Notes: a model not told the origin generated them from the sequence alone. A stretch of DNA of 64,000 bases from Ilex aquifolium (GCA_951799425.1 OX637391.1:16148051-16212050); one strand, 5' to 3'. Positions 1 to 11,788 are shown, numbered from the stretch's first letter. Translations and numbers: made by a program.

Positions 1-90
1 ATATTTATAAGTAGATTGGGCTCCACACCATAGGGTACCATGTATTTGTACAGCAGTCCTGACAATAACAAGGACAATTAAGTATAATAA
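1..90. repeat. Dispersed repeat copy A1, cut by the window edge
   Basis: The first ~85 bases match 29793-29880 closely (both contain AGTAGATTGGG, GGTACCATG and TTGTACAGCAGTC). The second copy is preceded by TCTACTATATTTATAAG, which resembles a Helitron 5' end, but no CTAG-type 3' end could be paired with either copy. The family is therefore unassigned. Bases 90-255 show nothing recognisable. Confidence 0.6.
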
Positions 91-255
91 TTCCAGCCAT
101 GTGGAGAGAAGATTCTCCCTATTGCAATGATGATTCTATTGCCAAAGCCAACCAAGGGCAAAGATGAAATGGGGGATGTACTTCTACCCACAATTCTATT
201 TAGTTTTATCGTAATTAGTATTTTTTTGAATTTCCTCATAAAACAAGAAAAAATT

Positions 256-900
256 TAGGATCTCTTTGGATTGTATCTCTAAAATAATTTTTTATTCTCA
301 AAATTTTGAAAACAAGAGAGATATTATTTGGTTAGTTTTTTTGTTCTCTAATTTTTTAAAAATTCTGAATTGAGGTGTGATTTTAGAAAAGAACAAAATG
401 ATGTTCTCGCTATTATATAAGACAAAATGAAAATACGAGAAATAGCCTCATCTCCAAATTAATGAGGTCTCCCTTCGAGTTTCTTTGGAGACAAAAAATG
501 GTGGCTGTCAACTTCTTCTCCATTGCTGTCACTGAGCTCTCTCTCGCAACTTTCTCTTTCTCTCGCAACTATTGAATCCAGCTTCAAATCTGTGTATATA
601 CACAGATCTACACATCTATGCTTTGTGTAGATTTGGGTATATACACAAATTTGTGTGCGTCTGTGTGTGTGTGTGTGTGTTTTTTTTTTTGTGTAGAGAG
701 GGAGGAAAGAAAGAGAGAGATGGGAATTGGGGGTTTTGTGGATTATTGTTTAAACATATTTTATAATTTTTTGTTCTTTAAAACTATTTTTAAAAACATA
801 TAATCAAATAGGTTTTGCAATCTACAAATTTTCAAAAACACTTTCTTAAAATTCTTCTCTAAAACTATTTTTGGATATTATTTTTGGACATTTTCTGTAT
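256..900. mobile_element. AT-rich TIR-like remnant with a TG microsatellite
   Basis: The left side (GGATCTCTTTGGATTGTATC, then AAATAATTTTTTATTCTCAAA) is roughly mirrored in inverted form around 820-890, with an imperfect match. A short similar piece occurs at 5260-5310. At 662-680 there is a (TG)n run followed by a T run. The short reading frames here follow this low-complexity sequence and are not credible genes. No target duplication was found. Confidence 0.3.
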
Positions 901-1216
901 TTGGGACCCTTAAACAAAAAAGAATTGAACTAGACCTAAATCTAAAATTATTGTTTGAGGACATAAAAATATGGTGGCCATAGGAATCCATTGTAATAGC
1001 CTAGTCTAAGGATTGGCATGAACTCTATACTCTTCCTCCTTTGTTTCTACACTTTCTCTGCCATTTCTTCTTCCTTTCTACGCATATCTCTTGTTCTTCT
1101 CCATATCTCTTTACGTATGGATCTCCTTATTGTGATTCAAAATTAATCTCAACTGTTGCTATTTGTGACTATCCATCTCTACATTCGAATTCAAAGTAAT
1201 TAACCTTGCAACTATG

Positions 1217-1834
1217 TGATGGGACATTGGCGACAGTCCAATTGTGTGTTGACACATGTCAACCCATGGCAGTTCAGCCAATCAAGACCTCTCGAACTCG
1301 AGGAGCACAATATACCCCGAGTAATAACTAGCCTGTTCCCGAACCCTGAGCAACGTGTTGACACAGGGGCGATTATCCATAAGTCGAGAGGAACTGTGAG
1401 GTCCTCGGGTCCATGTCTAGAAAGCCCACACACTTGTTACCAGGATGCTCATAATGGTCAGAATGGAATCACCAATACACGGCTCAATCCGATGCGCTAA
1501 GCTTTGACATCAGGTTGCCTTGCATTAATGAAGTGTGACATAGGCACTCATTATGCTAGGTGAATGGGTCAGGACATTAATGGCTAAGATGTGGGAGACA
1601 TCATAACAGTCACAGGTATAAATACACAACTAAAACACGATATGAAGGTACGCAAGTTAAAAACGCTTTGCATTGAATACCCTACACACTTATACGCCGA
1701 CTTACTTAAGCTATAGAGGGGATAAGCTGGGTGTTCACCAGCCTCCTTTCCTAACTTTGCCAATTGTTTGCAGGATTGTTCGAAGGGTCATCAACGTGGA
1801 TCATCACAACTCATTGCAGGAATTCTCCCGTGCA
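1217..1834. mobile_element. Solo LTR, about 618 bp
   Basis: The segment begins TGATGGGAC, ends CCCGTGCA and is flanked on both sides by the same five bases CTATG (1212-1216 and 1835-1839), the expected target duplication of an LTR retrotransposon. It carries a TATA-like GTATAAATAC near 1616. No internal region or second LTR is present, so this is a solo LTR left by recombination. The sequence style suggests a gypsy element, but that assignment is inference. Confidence 0.75.
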
Positions 1835-1839
1835 CTATG

Positions 1840-2411
1840 TAATTTGGGTTTTGTACATAAATTTTATGGGTGTATTTGGATAAACGAAGTGACCTAGTTG
1901 CATTTTTTTCGTTTCTAACTATGAACACTCGTACGGTTTTCCCTTTCTTGCTCTTTATTTCTTCTTGCTTTGAAGTTGTCTTTATAATTGCAGATTTTAA
2001 ATTGGCTATTTTGTTTATGAACTTGATATTAAATGAATGCCAAGTCTAGAAGTCTATAATATAAAATAACTTATCCGACGGTCTCAAATAGACTCATTCA
2101 ACGGCCACCAACACTCTCTCAAAATCATTCACATTAATTCCCCCTCCCCCAAATCCATCACTTCTCACTTACATTGTACCGTACGTGTTACCCTAGTTAT
2201 TGATAAGCTGAGCTAAAAGGAAGTCGAATTTATTGGATTTGTGTCGTTATTGACTGACATGAAGTGTTGATTGCTTGTCAAAATCAAAGTGAGATTATTA
2301 ATGTTGTTGATGCATTTGTATTGTTATTGCAGTTCTATTTTATGGTAACTAGTTAGTGTGCCCGTGAACTATGCTGACTACTAAATGATGTATGTTATAA
2401 ATTATAAAAAA
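1840..2411. other. Intergenic, no gene seen
   Basis: AT-rich sequence without a supported reading frame. At 2348 the bases CTAGTTAGTGTGCCCGTG resemble the inverted 3' end of a Helitron (compare 11910), but no matching 5' end was found. Confidence 0.4.
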
Positions 2412-3004
2412 GGTTAATTATAAAATGTCCCCTTCAACTTTGGGTAATTTGCAACTCATTCCTTTAAGTTTTAATTTTAAAAATAGTCCCCTTTAAGGTT
2501 GAATATTGTGCAATTAACTCCAATAGCTATTTTTAGATAATAAAAATTGACAAAAGTTAAACATGTCGAATTCACGTGATCTTTGCTTTATTAAAAAGAG
2601 ATAATTATTCTTACACCTATTTTTTTCCCCATATCAAATATCCATACTTTCCCCCTTACCCTTACACCCTTCCATTCTCCCCTACCTCGGATGATTAACT
2701 CTCATTCCGCTCCCCAGGTAGAAACCCTCCCTTCCCTATGATGAGGCGGAGACGAAGGTTTCTTTATTTTGTAGTCTTGGTTTTTCTATTTTCTTTTTTT
2801 TTTAAGGACAAAATTGGTATCTCAAGAAAAAAATATGAAAAGTAATGTACAAAATGGATGATGTAGGTTCTTTTAGGTGTTCATCCACTATTGTTAGTCA
2901 ATATAATCCACTTCAAACTTGGAGGGGGTAAATCGCAGAATTCGAAATCACAGGGGATGATTGTAGCAAGGGATATAATTGAAGGGGATAGATTGTAATT
3001 AACC
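2412..3004. mobile_element. TIR element, Mutator-like MITE candidate
   Basis: The left end GGTTAATTATAAAATGTCCC is mirrored by the right end, which reads GGGTTAATTACAATCTATCC when reverse-complemented. The flanks TTATAAAAA and TGATAAAAG are a possible degenerate 9-bp target duplication. The interior codes for nothing recognisable. Confidence 0.55.
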
Positions 3005-3465
3005 CTGATAAAAGAGATCTAATCAACAAAAAAGTTAACTAATAACACTCGATGAATGATAAAAACAAATTAGAATCGAGTTGATACTATTCAAAAAATC
3101 CTATTGTCAATTGCTCTGTCTTAGAGCTTTCACTATTTTTCCAAACTTACTAGTACATGAGATTGTTAGCAGCCCAGCAAACAAAAGAATCGTAACATTT
3201 CAACCAAGTTTAAATCTCAACACACTATTTTGTGCCTCCATTTTAACACTTAATATTAGAAAAGCACAGCCTAGAAATCAAAATCAGCTTACAACCAAGA
3301 ATCAATTTTCACTATCAGTACACATAATTCAACAAGGAATACCCAAGATTCCAAATTCAACGTAAACATATAATATTTAAAGGGAGAGACAGAGAGAGAT
3401 GGAGGTGGAGTGAAATTACTTGTAGGCCCAGAGATGTAGAGCTGGAGAAGGGTAGAAACGTCTCA

Positions 3466-3987
3466 CAGCATCTCCAATCATGATTCAAATTTTCACTCAA
3501 ATTTATTGATTTGATACAAAGAGCTCAAATGAACAAACTCAAATTTAAAGAAGGAGAAACCCAAATTTAAAAGAGAATAAAGATACCACCGAGTGTTAGA
3601 TCAGTTGGTGAGGGACTGTTCTAGCTTAACCAAGGTACTCGGTTCGAGACTTGGGAACACAGCTGCGTTCGGTAGGGAGAGCTTTGCCGCCCTTGTGGTC
3701 CTACCCGGCTCGAATTTGGATTAGTCGGAGCCCAATGTGGCTTTCGGATACCAGATAGTCTGACCAAAAAAAAAAAAAAGAGTAAAGATGACCATTGAAT
3801 ATTTAAAAGATGGTGAAATCTGACCATTAAAGATTTGTGAAAGGATTTGAGTCTCTCTAGATTTGAATAAAAAAATGAGTCTCCCTTTATTTGGTATAAG
3901 TTTGAGTCAAATGTTGGAGTAAGTTTTTTGAGTTTTTTACTAAAATTTAAATTTGAGTCTAAATTTGAGTCATAATTGGAGATGCTC
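3466..3987. mobile_element. Harbinger/Tourist-like MITE with an inserted SINE
   Basis: Terminal inverted repeats: left CAGCATCTCCAATCATGA, right GAGCATCTCCAATTATGA when reverse-complemented. The flanking triplets TCA and TTA are a near-match to the 3-bp duplication typical of PIF/Harbinger elements. The paralogous sequence near 15510 lacks the element. A SINE sits inside at 3585-3777. Confidence 0.65.
3585..3777 (+). mobile_element. tRNA-derived SINE
   Basis: About 190 bp beginning ACCACCGAGTG, with an A-box-like TTAGATCAGTTGGTGAG and a B-box-like GGTTCGAGACT some 35 bp downstream, ending in a 14-A tail. Imperfect direct repeats flank it (AGAGAATAAAGAT before, AGAGTAAAGAT after), as expected for a target-primed insertion. 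Pol III boxes, A-tail and target duplication together make a short interspersed element the best call; the family is not identified. Confidence 0.7.
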
Positions 3988-4092
3988 TTAGACGAGAAGG
4001 GTTCTGGCCGTGAGGACATCTTGAGCCATTGAAACCATGGTTGACACTGTATATTCTTTTGATTCTTAATTCTCTTCTTCAAGTCCACCATC

Positions 4093-5313
4093 TCGCTACA
4101 TTTGGTTCATGGTAATACTTTTGAGTAGGAATGAAATGGACATAAGAATGAGATAACCTTCGGAATAGAATGAAATAGGTGTTACCATTCTCATGTTTGA
4201 CAATTAACTTGGAATTAAGTCTTAGAATGGAATGCATTTCATTCCAATGTTTGGATAAAGTTATTTACACTGGAATGGAATAGTATTTGACCAAAATATA
4301 AAAAAAATTTATCATAGAATTTGTAAATTAATTTAACATACTACCTTACGATGATACTCCTATAAAACTTGATTAAATGCACAATCAATACACACACATA
4401 ATCACATAAAAATTCACCGAAAAAAATATTTAAAATTGATAACATGACAAATAAAAAAAGGTTAGTAAGATCGGAGTCATGAGCCAACATATTCGAGGTT
4501 TTGCACCTCTCACTCATGGAATGGTCAGGCATCTTCAATAATTCTTCAAAAATCTTTTTCTTTAAGTTGCGGACTGCAACAACAATATCAATTGTACTGA
4601 CAAACGATATTTGAAATTTTGATTAATAATGTTTACACTGTTCTTGACATGTTTTCATACTTTGAAAATACTGCATGATAATTTTAATATCAGTATCATT
4701 GATCGCCACTATCATATTATAATCTGCTTACATCACTCCATTGAATCTAAAGCCAAAACTTACGGCCATAGTTGAAAATGAGAGTTGCCTAATCACTTAA
4801 GCTGGCACAGAGCAAATCCACTCAAAATGGGATCAAGATCAAGTCTTAATGAGCTAAATTGGGATTGTACAATAAGAAAATTTTGGAATAGCAAACCTGG
4901 AAATAACCTCAAGCTTTTGATTTGAAAGCCTTTCTTTATTAAATAATGTTGTACGCAACAAGTTTTTTGTAGGAGCTGATGTCATACAATAATACTCATT
5001 GGATGTTTAGTAGGATCCAATAGGACTCATTAATCAAATAGTTTATGTTTAGTTGATAAGGAGAAATTGATAATAATAAATAAAAAAGAATTTGTAAGTG
5101 TGTTATGTAATTTATGTTGTTGACCATTCTAATCTTCCACCCTCTTACTACCACTTTCCACCCAGGTAATCTACCAATTCCATAAGAATATAGTGGCCAA
5201 CAAAAAAAGAGATACTCATACAGGCCTATTTCTCAATTTGTTGAAAATTTAGGCCTTATTTGGTTTGTGTTTACAAAATAATTTTTTTATTCTCAAAACT
5301 TTAAAATAAAGAA
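4093..5313. other. Intergenic with MITE debris
   Basis: At 4100-4300 there is GGAATGAAATG/CATTCCATT-rich sequence of the kind found in degenerate plant MITEs, without clear ends. The remainder is AT-rich with no supported gene. Confidence 0.35.
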
Positions 5314-5543
5314 TGTACCAGCAATACAGTAAGTATTTAACCTGGTACATATATAAAAGTTATGCTTGTTGATTATTCCTGTATATGGTTTTCAATTGAT
5401 ATCGGGTATCAAAGAATAGTTGGATCCATTATTAATCTAATGGTGGTGAGGGATTAAGTTAGCAACTTAGCTTATTTGTTTTTCACATAGAGAAGAAAGA
5501 AATTGATCACAAAATAAATGGCCTTGACATTGCATATTTCCAG

Positions 5544-5876
5544 TCATTCAGTTTGTTGGTTGGAGAGGCCGACCAGTGGGGAGGCCTGAAGCAAAATAGG
5601 ATCTTGAGAACTCGAAAGAAAATGATGGGAGGATCCTTCATCAAGGGGATCAAAAAAGAGATAGACATGAGAGCCATCTTCGATTCCATACTCAAGTAGA
5701 GAGAGTTCGTTTTCATTCATCAAATGTCTCGGATCATCACCACATATCAAAATGAGTCGATCTTGAGGGAGATTTTCTTGGGTTCCAATCTCTCTCTTGA
5801 GGTTTGCAACCGTGGCTTCATCACCGATGTGAATGTAGAAGAGTTTTCCGGTCAATATTTCCACCGCCACCCTCAT
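5544..5876 (-). CDS. Small ubiquitin-like domain protein (copy 1)
   Basis: A 110-residue intact reading frame. Starting from the ATG at 5876, residues 1-76 form a ubiquitin-like fold: MRVAVEIL as first strand, a TVANLKREI helix, RLILICGDD, then a DGSHVYLFF final strand. The remaining ~34 residues are a serine-rich tail. There is no C-terminal di-glycine, so it is unlikely to be conjugated like ubiquitin; UBL domains of this kind usually mediate binding. The frame stays open upstream of this ATG, so a longer or spliced product is possible. The copy at 55230-55562 differs by few residues and has no frameshift or stop. No intron was seen. Function is unknown; expression is not shown by the sequence. 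Confidence 0.6.
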   Translation of the reverse strand: MRVAVEILTGKLFYIHIGDEATVANLKREIGTQENLPQDRLILICGDDPRHLMNENELSLLEYGIEDGSHVYLFFDPLDEGSSHHFLSSSQDPILLQASPLVGLSNQQTE

Positions 5877-5891
5877 TTTTTTTCCAGACAA

Positions 5892-7843
5892 TAGTGCAGT
5901 TTGCCACTCAAAACTCTTTTTGAGACGGGGGAGGAGAGAAAATCATATGCACAACATGAAATGTGATCATGTAGGTTGCATTCTCTATAGTTAGTTTTTG
6001 TAACATGCCTATCGAATGGAACAGTTGCTTGTGAATTTAAGCAAGTGAAACTAACTCTTCTGTTACATTAAATGTGATGAACTAGTAAGTGGATTCCGTA
6101 AGAGTGATTAAGGAAATGGTCTCATTTGGGTTCTTAATCTTTTTGCCGCTCCAACTAGATATTATTTGGATGTGTGATTTAACAATGTTAAATTTGGGAT
6201 ACATGCAATCACCCACCGAAAAAATTACCTCGTTTTATATAGATTGTCTTGCAAAAATCAAACTTAAACCTCGATAACCCTGAAGCATTCACATCTGAGC
6301 TACTGCATTGATTTAGAAAACTAATTTGAACTGACAAAGTTATGCAACTCACAAAAATATTTGGCATGTAATATCCACAAATCCGTTTTGATATATTGGA
6401 CTTTCAAAATTTTAAACCTCCTAAACTTGCGTCGTTAGCCTCTTCTCAGAGTCATGATCAAACACTTACTTTAAGTATGAAAAAAGGCGGGTTCTACTCT
6501 ATCATTGTACCACATTCTATTTTGCAAAATTATAAAATGGTGTCGAAATGGCTATTGAAGCTTCAGAAATACATTAGCTGTTCTAGTAGCTCCTTTCATT
6601 TAGAGTAGGGAGGGTGGAAGCTCTATCGGACAATAACATTAGGCTATTTGGAAGTTCTCGCATCTCTTGGGGTCCATATCATCTGAAAACATCATTTGTC
6701 ATTTAAAGAGCAAGGCAGGGTGAAGTGCACTTTTAGTTCCCAAACCTCCAAAACTTTCTTCAACAAAAGATTGAGGATTGCACAGGTATTTGAATTGCCA
6801 GTCAGACTCTTTGGTATGGGTGCTCATAATCCAGAATCCCAGTGGCTCCTGCTAGTGCCAAGTTTAGTGAGGACTAATATATACATCATTACCCCATATA
6901 TGAAGAGATTGTTTCTGTGATTCGACGAATGATCCTCAACTCCGGGCAAACAAAGTCATCCTTTTATTTTGGTATAAAGCATATTGTGATTTTCTAATGG
7001 AAAATTATGGGTGTTGGCATATGGGCATTTGCAGTACTTTTTTATTTTTTCAATTAAGATAAATAATTTAGTGAAAATTTAGTTCATGTGATTCTTCATG
7101 TAAATTTTTTCAATTCAAACATCCAATGATTCTTCATGTGAGTTCAAAAAACCAATTTGGTTCACGAATCGCAATATCAATCTCATTATAGAGGAGAGTT
7201 GTTCTTGATATAATAAAAAAATGGCATACTTCACAAAAATCTAATGAAAAGGCAAAGAAAATCTCAAGTAAGTATTGAATTTTTTTAAGTAATTCTACAA
7301 TTTTCCAATTTAACTGTAGAACATGAACTATTAAGTACAATGAAAACTCCGCTGTTTACGGCCAATCCAGCATCTGTGCTACTAACATAACTAGAGCTGC
7401 TAGCTCTCATTAATATGCTTCTACCAATCTGAATTTTATAAATGTCAAGTCATACAATCTGCTAAATTATTGTTGTAAAATGGGGTCAATAGAAGCATTT
7501 TCAGACGAAATTATGGTAGAAATTTAACTTTTAAGTACATTAATCAACTATCTGAATAAAGCAAAATGCTATGTAAACCGAGCATTCTTCTCTGTTTCCA
7601 TGATATCCTTCTAGTATGGCTGAACTTCACTTGCTAATAATCACACATTGACGATATCAACTAAGTAACTTATTTTCTTCACAAAAAAGGAAACTATCAA
7701 TACACCAAAAATATAATGTGCATAACAGATGAATCTGACGAGATTCATTTCTTTTCCCTGTTTGAAAACCAAAGTACAATATGAGAAAATTGAACAGCTT
7801 GGATGCGTCACTCACATCTGACTTTAACTTAAGCTAGAGTTAT
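5892..7843. other. Noncoding part of the duplicated block
   Basis: Conserved in part with 55577-56350 and 58130-58500. It contains short open stretches with no recognisable domain and no codon pattern that would support a gene. Confidence 0.4.
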
Positions 7844-8150
7844 CTGGCCTCGAATTTCTTCCAATTGGATTGAACGAAATCATCTATTGCTTTTGATCTC
7901 TTCTCCTCCCCTGGGTCTGCTGCCTAACCTTTTCAATGGGCCCTTTTGCACAAATCCTTTGAGCAAAGAGTGAGCTTCAATGCTTTGAAGTGGTGGAAGC
8001 TTCACTTTCTCATTGATGATCCTCCCATAAATCCTCTTTCTATTTGAATGCTTGAATGGCGGCTGTCTAGTCAGAATTTCATACAAGAGAATCCCAATGC
8101 TCCATTGTGACCTTCGGACAGTAAAGTATCTGGAGCCATGAATGGTTTAT
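7844..8150 (-). pseudogene. S6-kinase-like (AGC kinase) C-lobe fragment
   Basis: Reading the minus strand, MAPDTLLSEGHN matches kinase subdomain VIII (APE region). It is followed after a frame break by GILLYEILTRQPPF and then VKLPP, EAHSLLKGFVQK and KRLGSRPRGGEEIK, a series typical of plant ribosomal-protein-S6 kinases. The residues that normally follow the APE region (DWWS and around) are lost, a TGA interrupts the sequence after SNR, and the frame shifts again before NWKKFEAR. No N-lobe or ATP-binding site is present. It is a decayed fragment. Related pieces occur at 56450-56700 and 59070-59155. Confidence 0.7.
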
Positions 8151-8439
8151 TCACCAATTACCTTTGCCATTCCATAGCATCGATGAAAATATTGAATGCA
8201 ACGGTGGCAATAGTTGGTCCTATGTGTTTGCTCATCATTAGTTGACGGTGCCATGAGTTAGAATTTACTCCAATAGTTGCACCCCAGATCTAAGTGTCTC
8301 CCATTTGCTCAATGTTCCTTTGGCTATAAATCTAGATCATCAGGTGACAAAGATTCAGCTCCATCAATGCACCCACAGGTCTGTCTGCGTTTAAACTGCT
8401 TGAAGGTAGGCTTCTGTCATTTGGACCAGCCCCTGTTAC

Positions 8440-8677
8440 CCTGCCTGCTAGCATAGTTTGACGACTGCAAGGTCGCGGTCAAAACCAAATATTTGATTGT
8501 GTTTAATTCCATTTGGAACATGTTCGGCAGGTGAAAGTCTATCCAGGGATAAGTATATCATTCAAGCTACCCTTGATCCATCCATGAACCTTGTTCTTGG
8601 AATGTGTTTGTAAACCACGACAAGTTTGAATTAAATGACCTTTGTCCCCTATATAAATTTCTGGACACTCTCCTGCC
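8440..8677 (-). pseudogene. APO-type RNA-binding domain fragment
   Basis: The minus-strand translation gives ECPEIYIGDKGHLIQTC, VHGWIKGSLNDILIP and, after frame breaks, KHNQIFGFDRDLAVVKLC. This is the Cys/His pattern and order of the APO domain (plant organellar RNA-binding proteins of the ACCUMULATION OF PHOTOSYSTEM ONE family). In-frame stops follow ILIPG and KLC, so this is a pseudogene. A second APO-like unit follows at 8985-9145, and copies occur in the 56.7-59.5 kb block. Confidence 0.65.
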
Positions 8678-8984
8678 AAAAAAAAAAGGACGAGAATTGA
8701 GGAATTTCCTTGGAATTTAATTGCTACTATTGACTATTGTAACTAAATCAGATTGAACTTTTTTATAACTAAAAAGTTAAAGGACTTCCGGGAAATATGG
8801 GGGTGCAATCCAATTATGCAGAAAGCATATACGGGAGAGTAAACAACCTCTGAGCCAAATCATGTCTTCAAGGCAACAATGTTCAAGCATCCCAACCCAA
8901 GCCGAAGACCACCAAAACACATATTGCTTCAGCCTTTGAATTGATGGATGATGCCCCCATTTATCTGGTTCTTTGCTTCTAACT

Positions 8985-9145
8985 TTTGTCTTGTTTGAGC
9001 ATTGAAAGAGCCTACAGGGACAAGTGTATCTTTCAAGCTACCCTTAATTCATTCATGAACCTCGTTCTGGGAAAGGTGCTTGTAACCACAACAAATCTGA
9101 ATTAAATGATCCTTCACCCCTATATGTACTTCTTGACAGTACCTG
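8985..9145 (-). pseudogene. Second APO-type domain fragment
   Basis: The minus strand gives CQEVHIGVKDHLIQICCGY and EVHE, a stop codon, then IKGSLKDTLVPVGSF, a second unit of the same family as 8440-8677. The intact-frame equivalent at 57167-57508 reads through the position of the stop here. Flanking sequence (AACAATGTTCAAGCATCCCA) recurs near 8880 and 9400, so an APO exon and its flank appear tandemly duplicated with a period of about 530 bp. Confidence 0.6.
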
Positions 9146-9480
9146 CAAACAAACAAGGCCCAAGGCCAACTAAGAGCTCTTCCCAAATTGAGGGTGTGCT
9201 ACTCTTTTTCTCACAGCAAGACGAGAGAAGTGAAATCTCTGAAATTTACTTGGAATCCAATGGTTACTACAGTAACTAAATTATGATTGGCCGTTTTTAT
9301 GACTAAAAGGAATAACAGGTAATATGGGGATGCAACCCAATTATACAAAAAGCATATAGGAAAGGAAACAACCTCTAACCCAAATCATACTACTAACAAT
9401 GTTCAAGCATCCCAACCTTGGGGGAAGACCACCAAAAATGGACGTCCGAAGAAATCTTGCTTCCACCATTCAATTGAGGC

Positions 9481-10085
9481 CAGGGGCGGAGCCAGAAATT
9501 ATATTTAGGGTGGGCACTTTACAAAAAAAATTTAATTTTTTTCTTCTAATCAATAAAAATAAAATAATATATTCAAATTTACTATATTGTATTCAATACT
9601 TAAAAATTCATAAAATACGAAAGTGTCAAACTTTGATAAATATAACATACATAAATAAAAACAAACAAAAATGAGAGGCTAATTATAACTCTTTATAACA
9701 AATGAAGCAAACTGCATAAAAGATACTATAATATTTCTTCATATATATGATCAAATTATTAGTCATTGATCACTCATTTAATTAAGTAACCTAGTTGCCA
9801 TAATCTCTATAGCTTTTTTTTTTAAATTGGAATCTCTATAGCTTAAAAAAATGAGTTCGACATGTCAAAAACTTATATAGATGTATCCTTAAAGTGTCCA
9901 AAGTGTGTCCAAAAATTCATAATTATTTAAGTACAAGGACTATACTAATTAATAGAACAAAAAATAATAGTGTGGGCACACTTAAATATACTTCAAATTA
10001 TTTGAAATATACCTAAGTAATATTTAAAAAAAAAAATTGAGGGTGGGCACGTGCCCCCCCTGGCCCTCAAGTAGCTCCGCCCCTG
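9481..10085. mobile_element. hAT-type MITE, 605 bp
   Basis: Ends CAGGGGCGGAGCCAG and (reverse-complemented) CAGGGGCGGAGCTACT, flanked by the perfect 8-bp duplication ATTGAGGC (9473-9480 and 10086-10093). The duplicated block at about 57861 shows the uninterrupted site GAATTGAGGCCCA, so this insertion postdates the segmental duplication or was private to one copy. No transposase is encoded. The element at 19995-21771 shares its termini. Confidence 0.9.
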
Positions 10086-10664
10086 ATTGAGGCCCAGACT
10101 TAACTTGTTTATTTGCTTCTAAATGCACCGGCTAAGTTAATAACATAAGAAAACCTATCTATCCCCCAAAAGTCATCAACAACTCTGCTTCAACACTACA
10201 ATGAAGATGATGAAACACTATCTCCTCTACTCCTTTTCACAATTTTGCAGCTTGTTAAAGCTTAAGATCAGCACAATGCACAAGGCTCTGCGGATGGTTG
10301 GGAGGGTCAAATGTGTGTAGTTTAATCGAATCCGTAACACCTAGCTGGGCTTTTGAGACAAAGTAATCATATAAAGGTACATGAAGAAATATTCAGATTA
10401 GGAAAATACTCAAGTCATAGAATGAGTGACTGAATGACTGGATATTCTTTTCAATGCCGATTGATTCTGCAACAATCTCTGCCTGACCAAATCTTCATTT
10501 TTGAGAGGTATGCTTTGGAAGTCATTTCCGATTAAAAGGAGTATGCTTTGGAAGTCAATTCTTGATAAAAAAAAAAAAATGGCCCCTTGGATCATAAATA
10601 TAGTTTGAGAGGTATTTTGCAGCTCCCAATTATTTGGAATCAACTACCTAAATTCATTTTTTAA

Positions 10665-10821
10665 TCACAATTGCTTATAATTTAATTGGGTATATAGCAA
10701 TTAATAAATAGATTATAAAAGGGAAGCCCGTGTGGGACTCTCACCACTACGAGTTCTGGGGAGGTACTTTTTAAACTCTATCAAGTGCTATGTATCCTAC
10801 TAAATTATAAGCAATTATAGT
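10665..10821. mobile_element. Short MITE, about 157 bp
   Basis: The left end ACAATTGCTTATAATTTA is mirrored by the right end (ATAATTGCTTATAATTTA when reverse-complemented), and the next bases (TTGGGTATATAGCA against GTAGGATACATAGCA) are also inverted repeats. No clear target duplication was found. Confidence 0.55.
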
Positions 10822-11788
10822 CTTTTACTGCCCCATTCCGAATTCATTTTAGTGTTCCACTCCCTCTAAAGTTCCCACCAAGAGTGATCGTCATGTCACT
10901 CTGACTCTGTGGTTTACCTGTTGGGCTTTGTTCCACATGTCAAAATTATCTTAATCAGTTTTCACTCAATTTATGTCCAATAGGTACTAATCCTACTCTC
11001 TCAAGCATCTGTTCATTTCTAATTGTACTTTTTCTTGTCTTACCATACATCCATGTTAAGATTATCATTTTAGCTACCATCATTTGAAAGTCAAATTAAG
11101 GTTACATTATGTTTTGCGAGTGCCTTGAAGCTCGATTTTGTACTTGAAATGGATGAGTTAAAGCAACTATGAAGTAAGTTTAGGAGAAAAATAATTGCGA
11201 ACAGAAGGTTTGCATATTTTCTGGCACCGTATCAACAATTTAGTATAGTTACAAAGCATTAATGGTAATAATAACATATCCAGACAAGCAGTTAAGGTGT
11301 CCCAGATAGCAACCAGACAAGATAGAGCACCAAAACTGAACTCATGCAGAAAACATTGGTTAACATGCATATCAACCTGTCCAATGCAACATAGAGAGAG
11401 AGAGAGAGTGCTAATTTTCCCATTGCAGGACGAAAAGGCTGATGCTTTCCCTGAACGGACAACCATCAAGAATGGCACAAAAACCTCGGATTGGTGCCTT
11501 AACGTAGCTAACATTGTTTGAATTAACCTTGATATTGGGCATATCCTTATTATTACAAGGACTCTGATGCTTTCATAAATGAAATTCTGTCTCCAAACAT
11601 TTTCTTGTGACCTGCAAATACTTTAAAATTTAAGCTCATTGCATAATTAAAATTGGTTCCATTAAACCGACAAGGATTTTCCGACATCCGAAACGCACTA
11701 GATCTAATGGCCAATTAGCATTACACTGTCAGTCTTTTCGCTATTCTAAGTCCAATCACACTACCAACTGCCCTTCTTAAAACTCTCA
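10822..11788. other. No gene seen
   Basis: The two overlapping open stretches near 11167-11521 lie on opposite strands and have no recognisable domain; a short GA run lies at about 11392-11407. I do not support a gene here. Confidence 0.4.

Larger units (their letters stand above)
3130..4092. repeat. Dispersed repeat B1, empty-site paralogue of the Helitron locus
   Basis: About 500 bp of this stretch, excluding the inserted MITE, matches 11789-11909 joined directly to 15316-15642. Both copies share ACTAGTACATGAGATTG, a GGAGGTGGAGTG/GGAGGCGGAGTG stretch and AACCATGGTT. In this copy CACTTAATATTAG is uninterrupted, whereas the other copy carries a 3.4-kb insertion at exactly that point. No product could be recognised for the shared sequence. 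Confidence 0.7.

Noticed and set aside
572..803. Overlapping open frames with cysteine/valine runs
   Set aside because: They translate a TG microsatellite and a T run; no domain, and both frames arise from the same repeat.
1216..1500. 94-codon frame, with a 73-codon frame on the other strand
   Set aside because: Both lie inside the solo LTR and have no recognisable domain.
2348..2400. Possible Helitron 3' terminus (CTAGTTAGTGTGCCCGTG, inverted)
   Set aside because: No TC 5' end could be paired with it and no empty site was seen, so the resemblance to the real terminus at 11910 is not enough.
3621..4091. 156-codon minus-strand frame
   Set aside because: It runs across repeat B1, a MITE and the SINE; a chance frame through repeats.
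11167..11521. Paired open frames on both strands
   Set aside because: No domain, no conservation in the duplicate block, low coding character.
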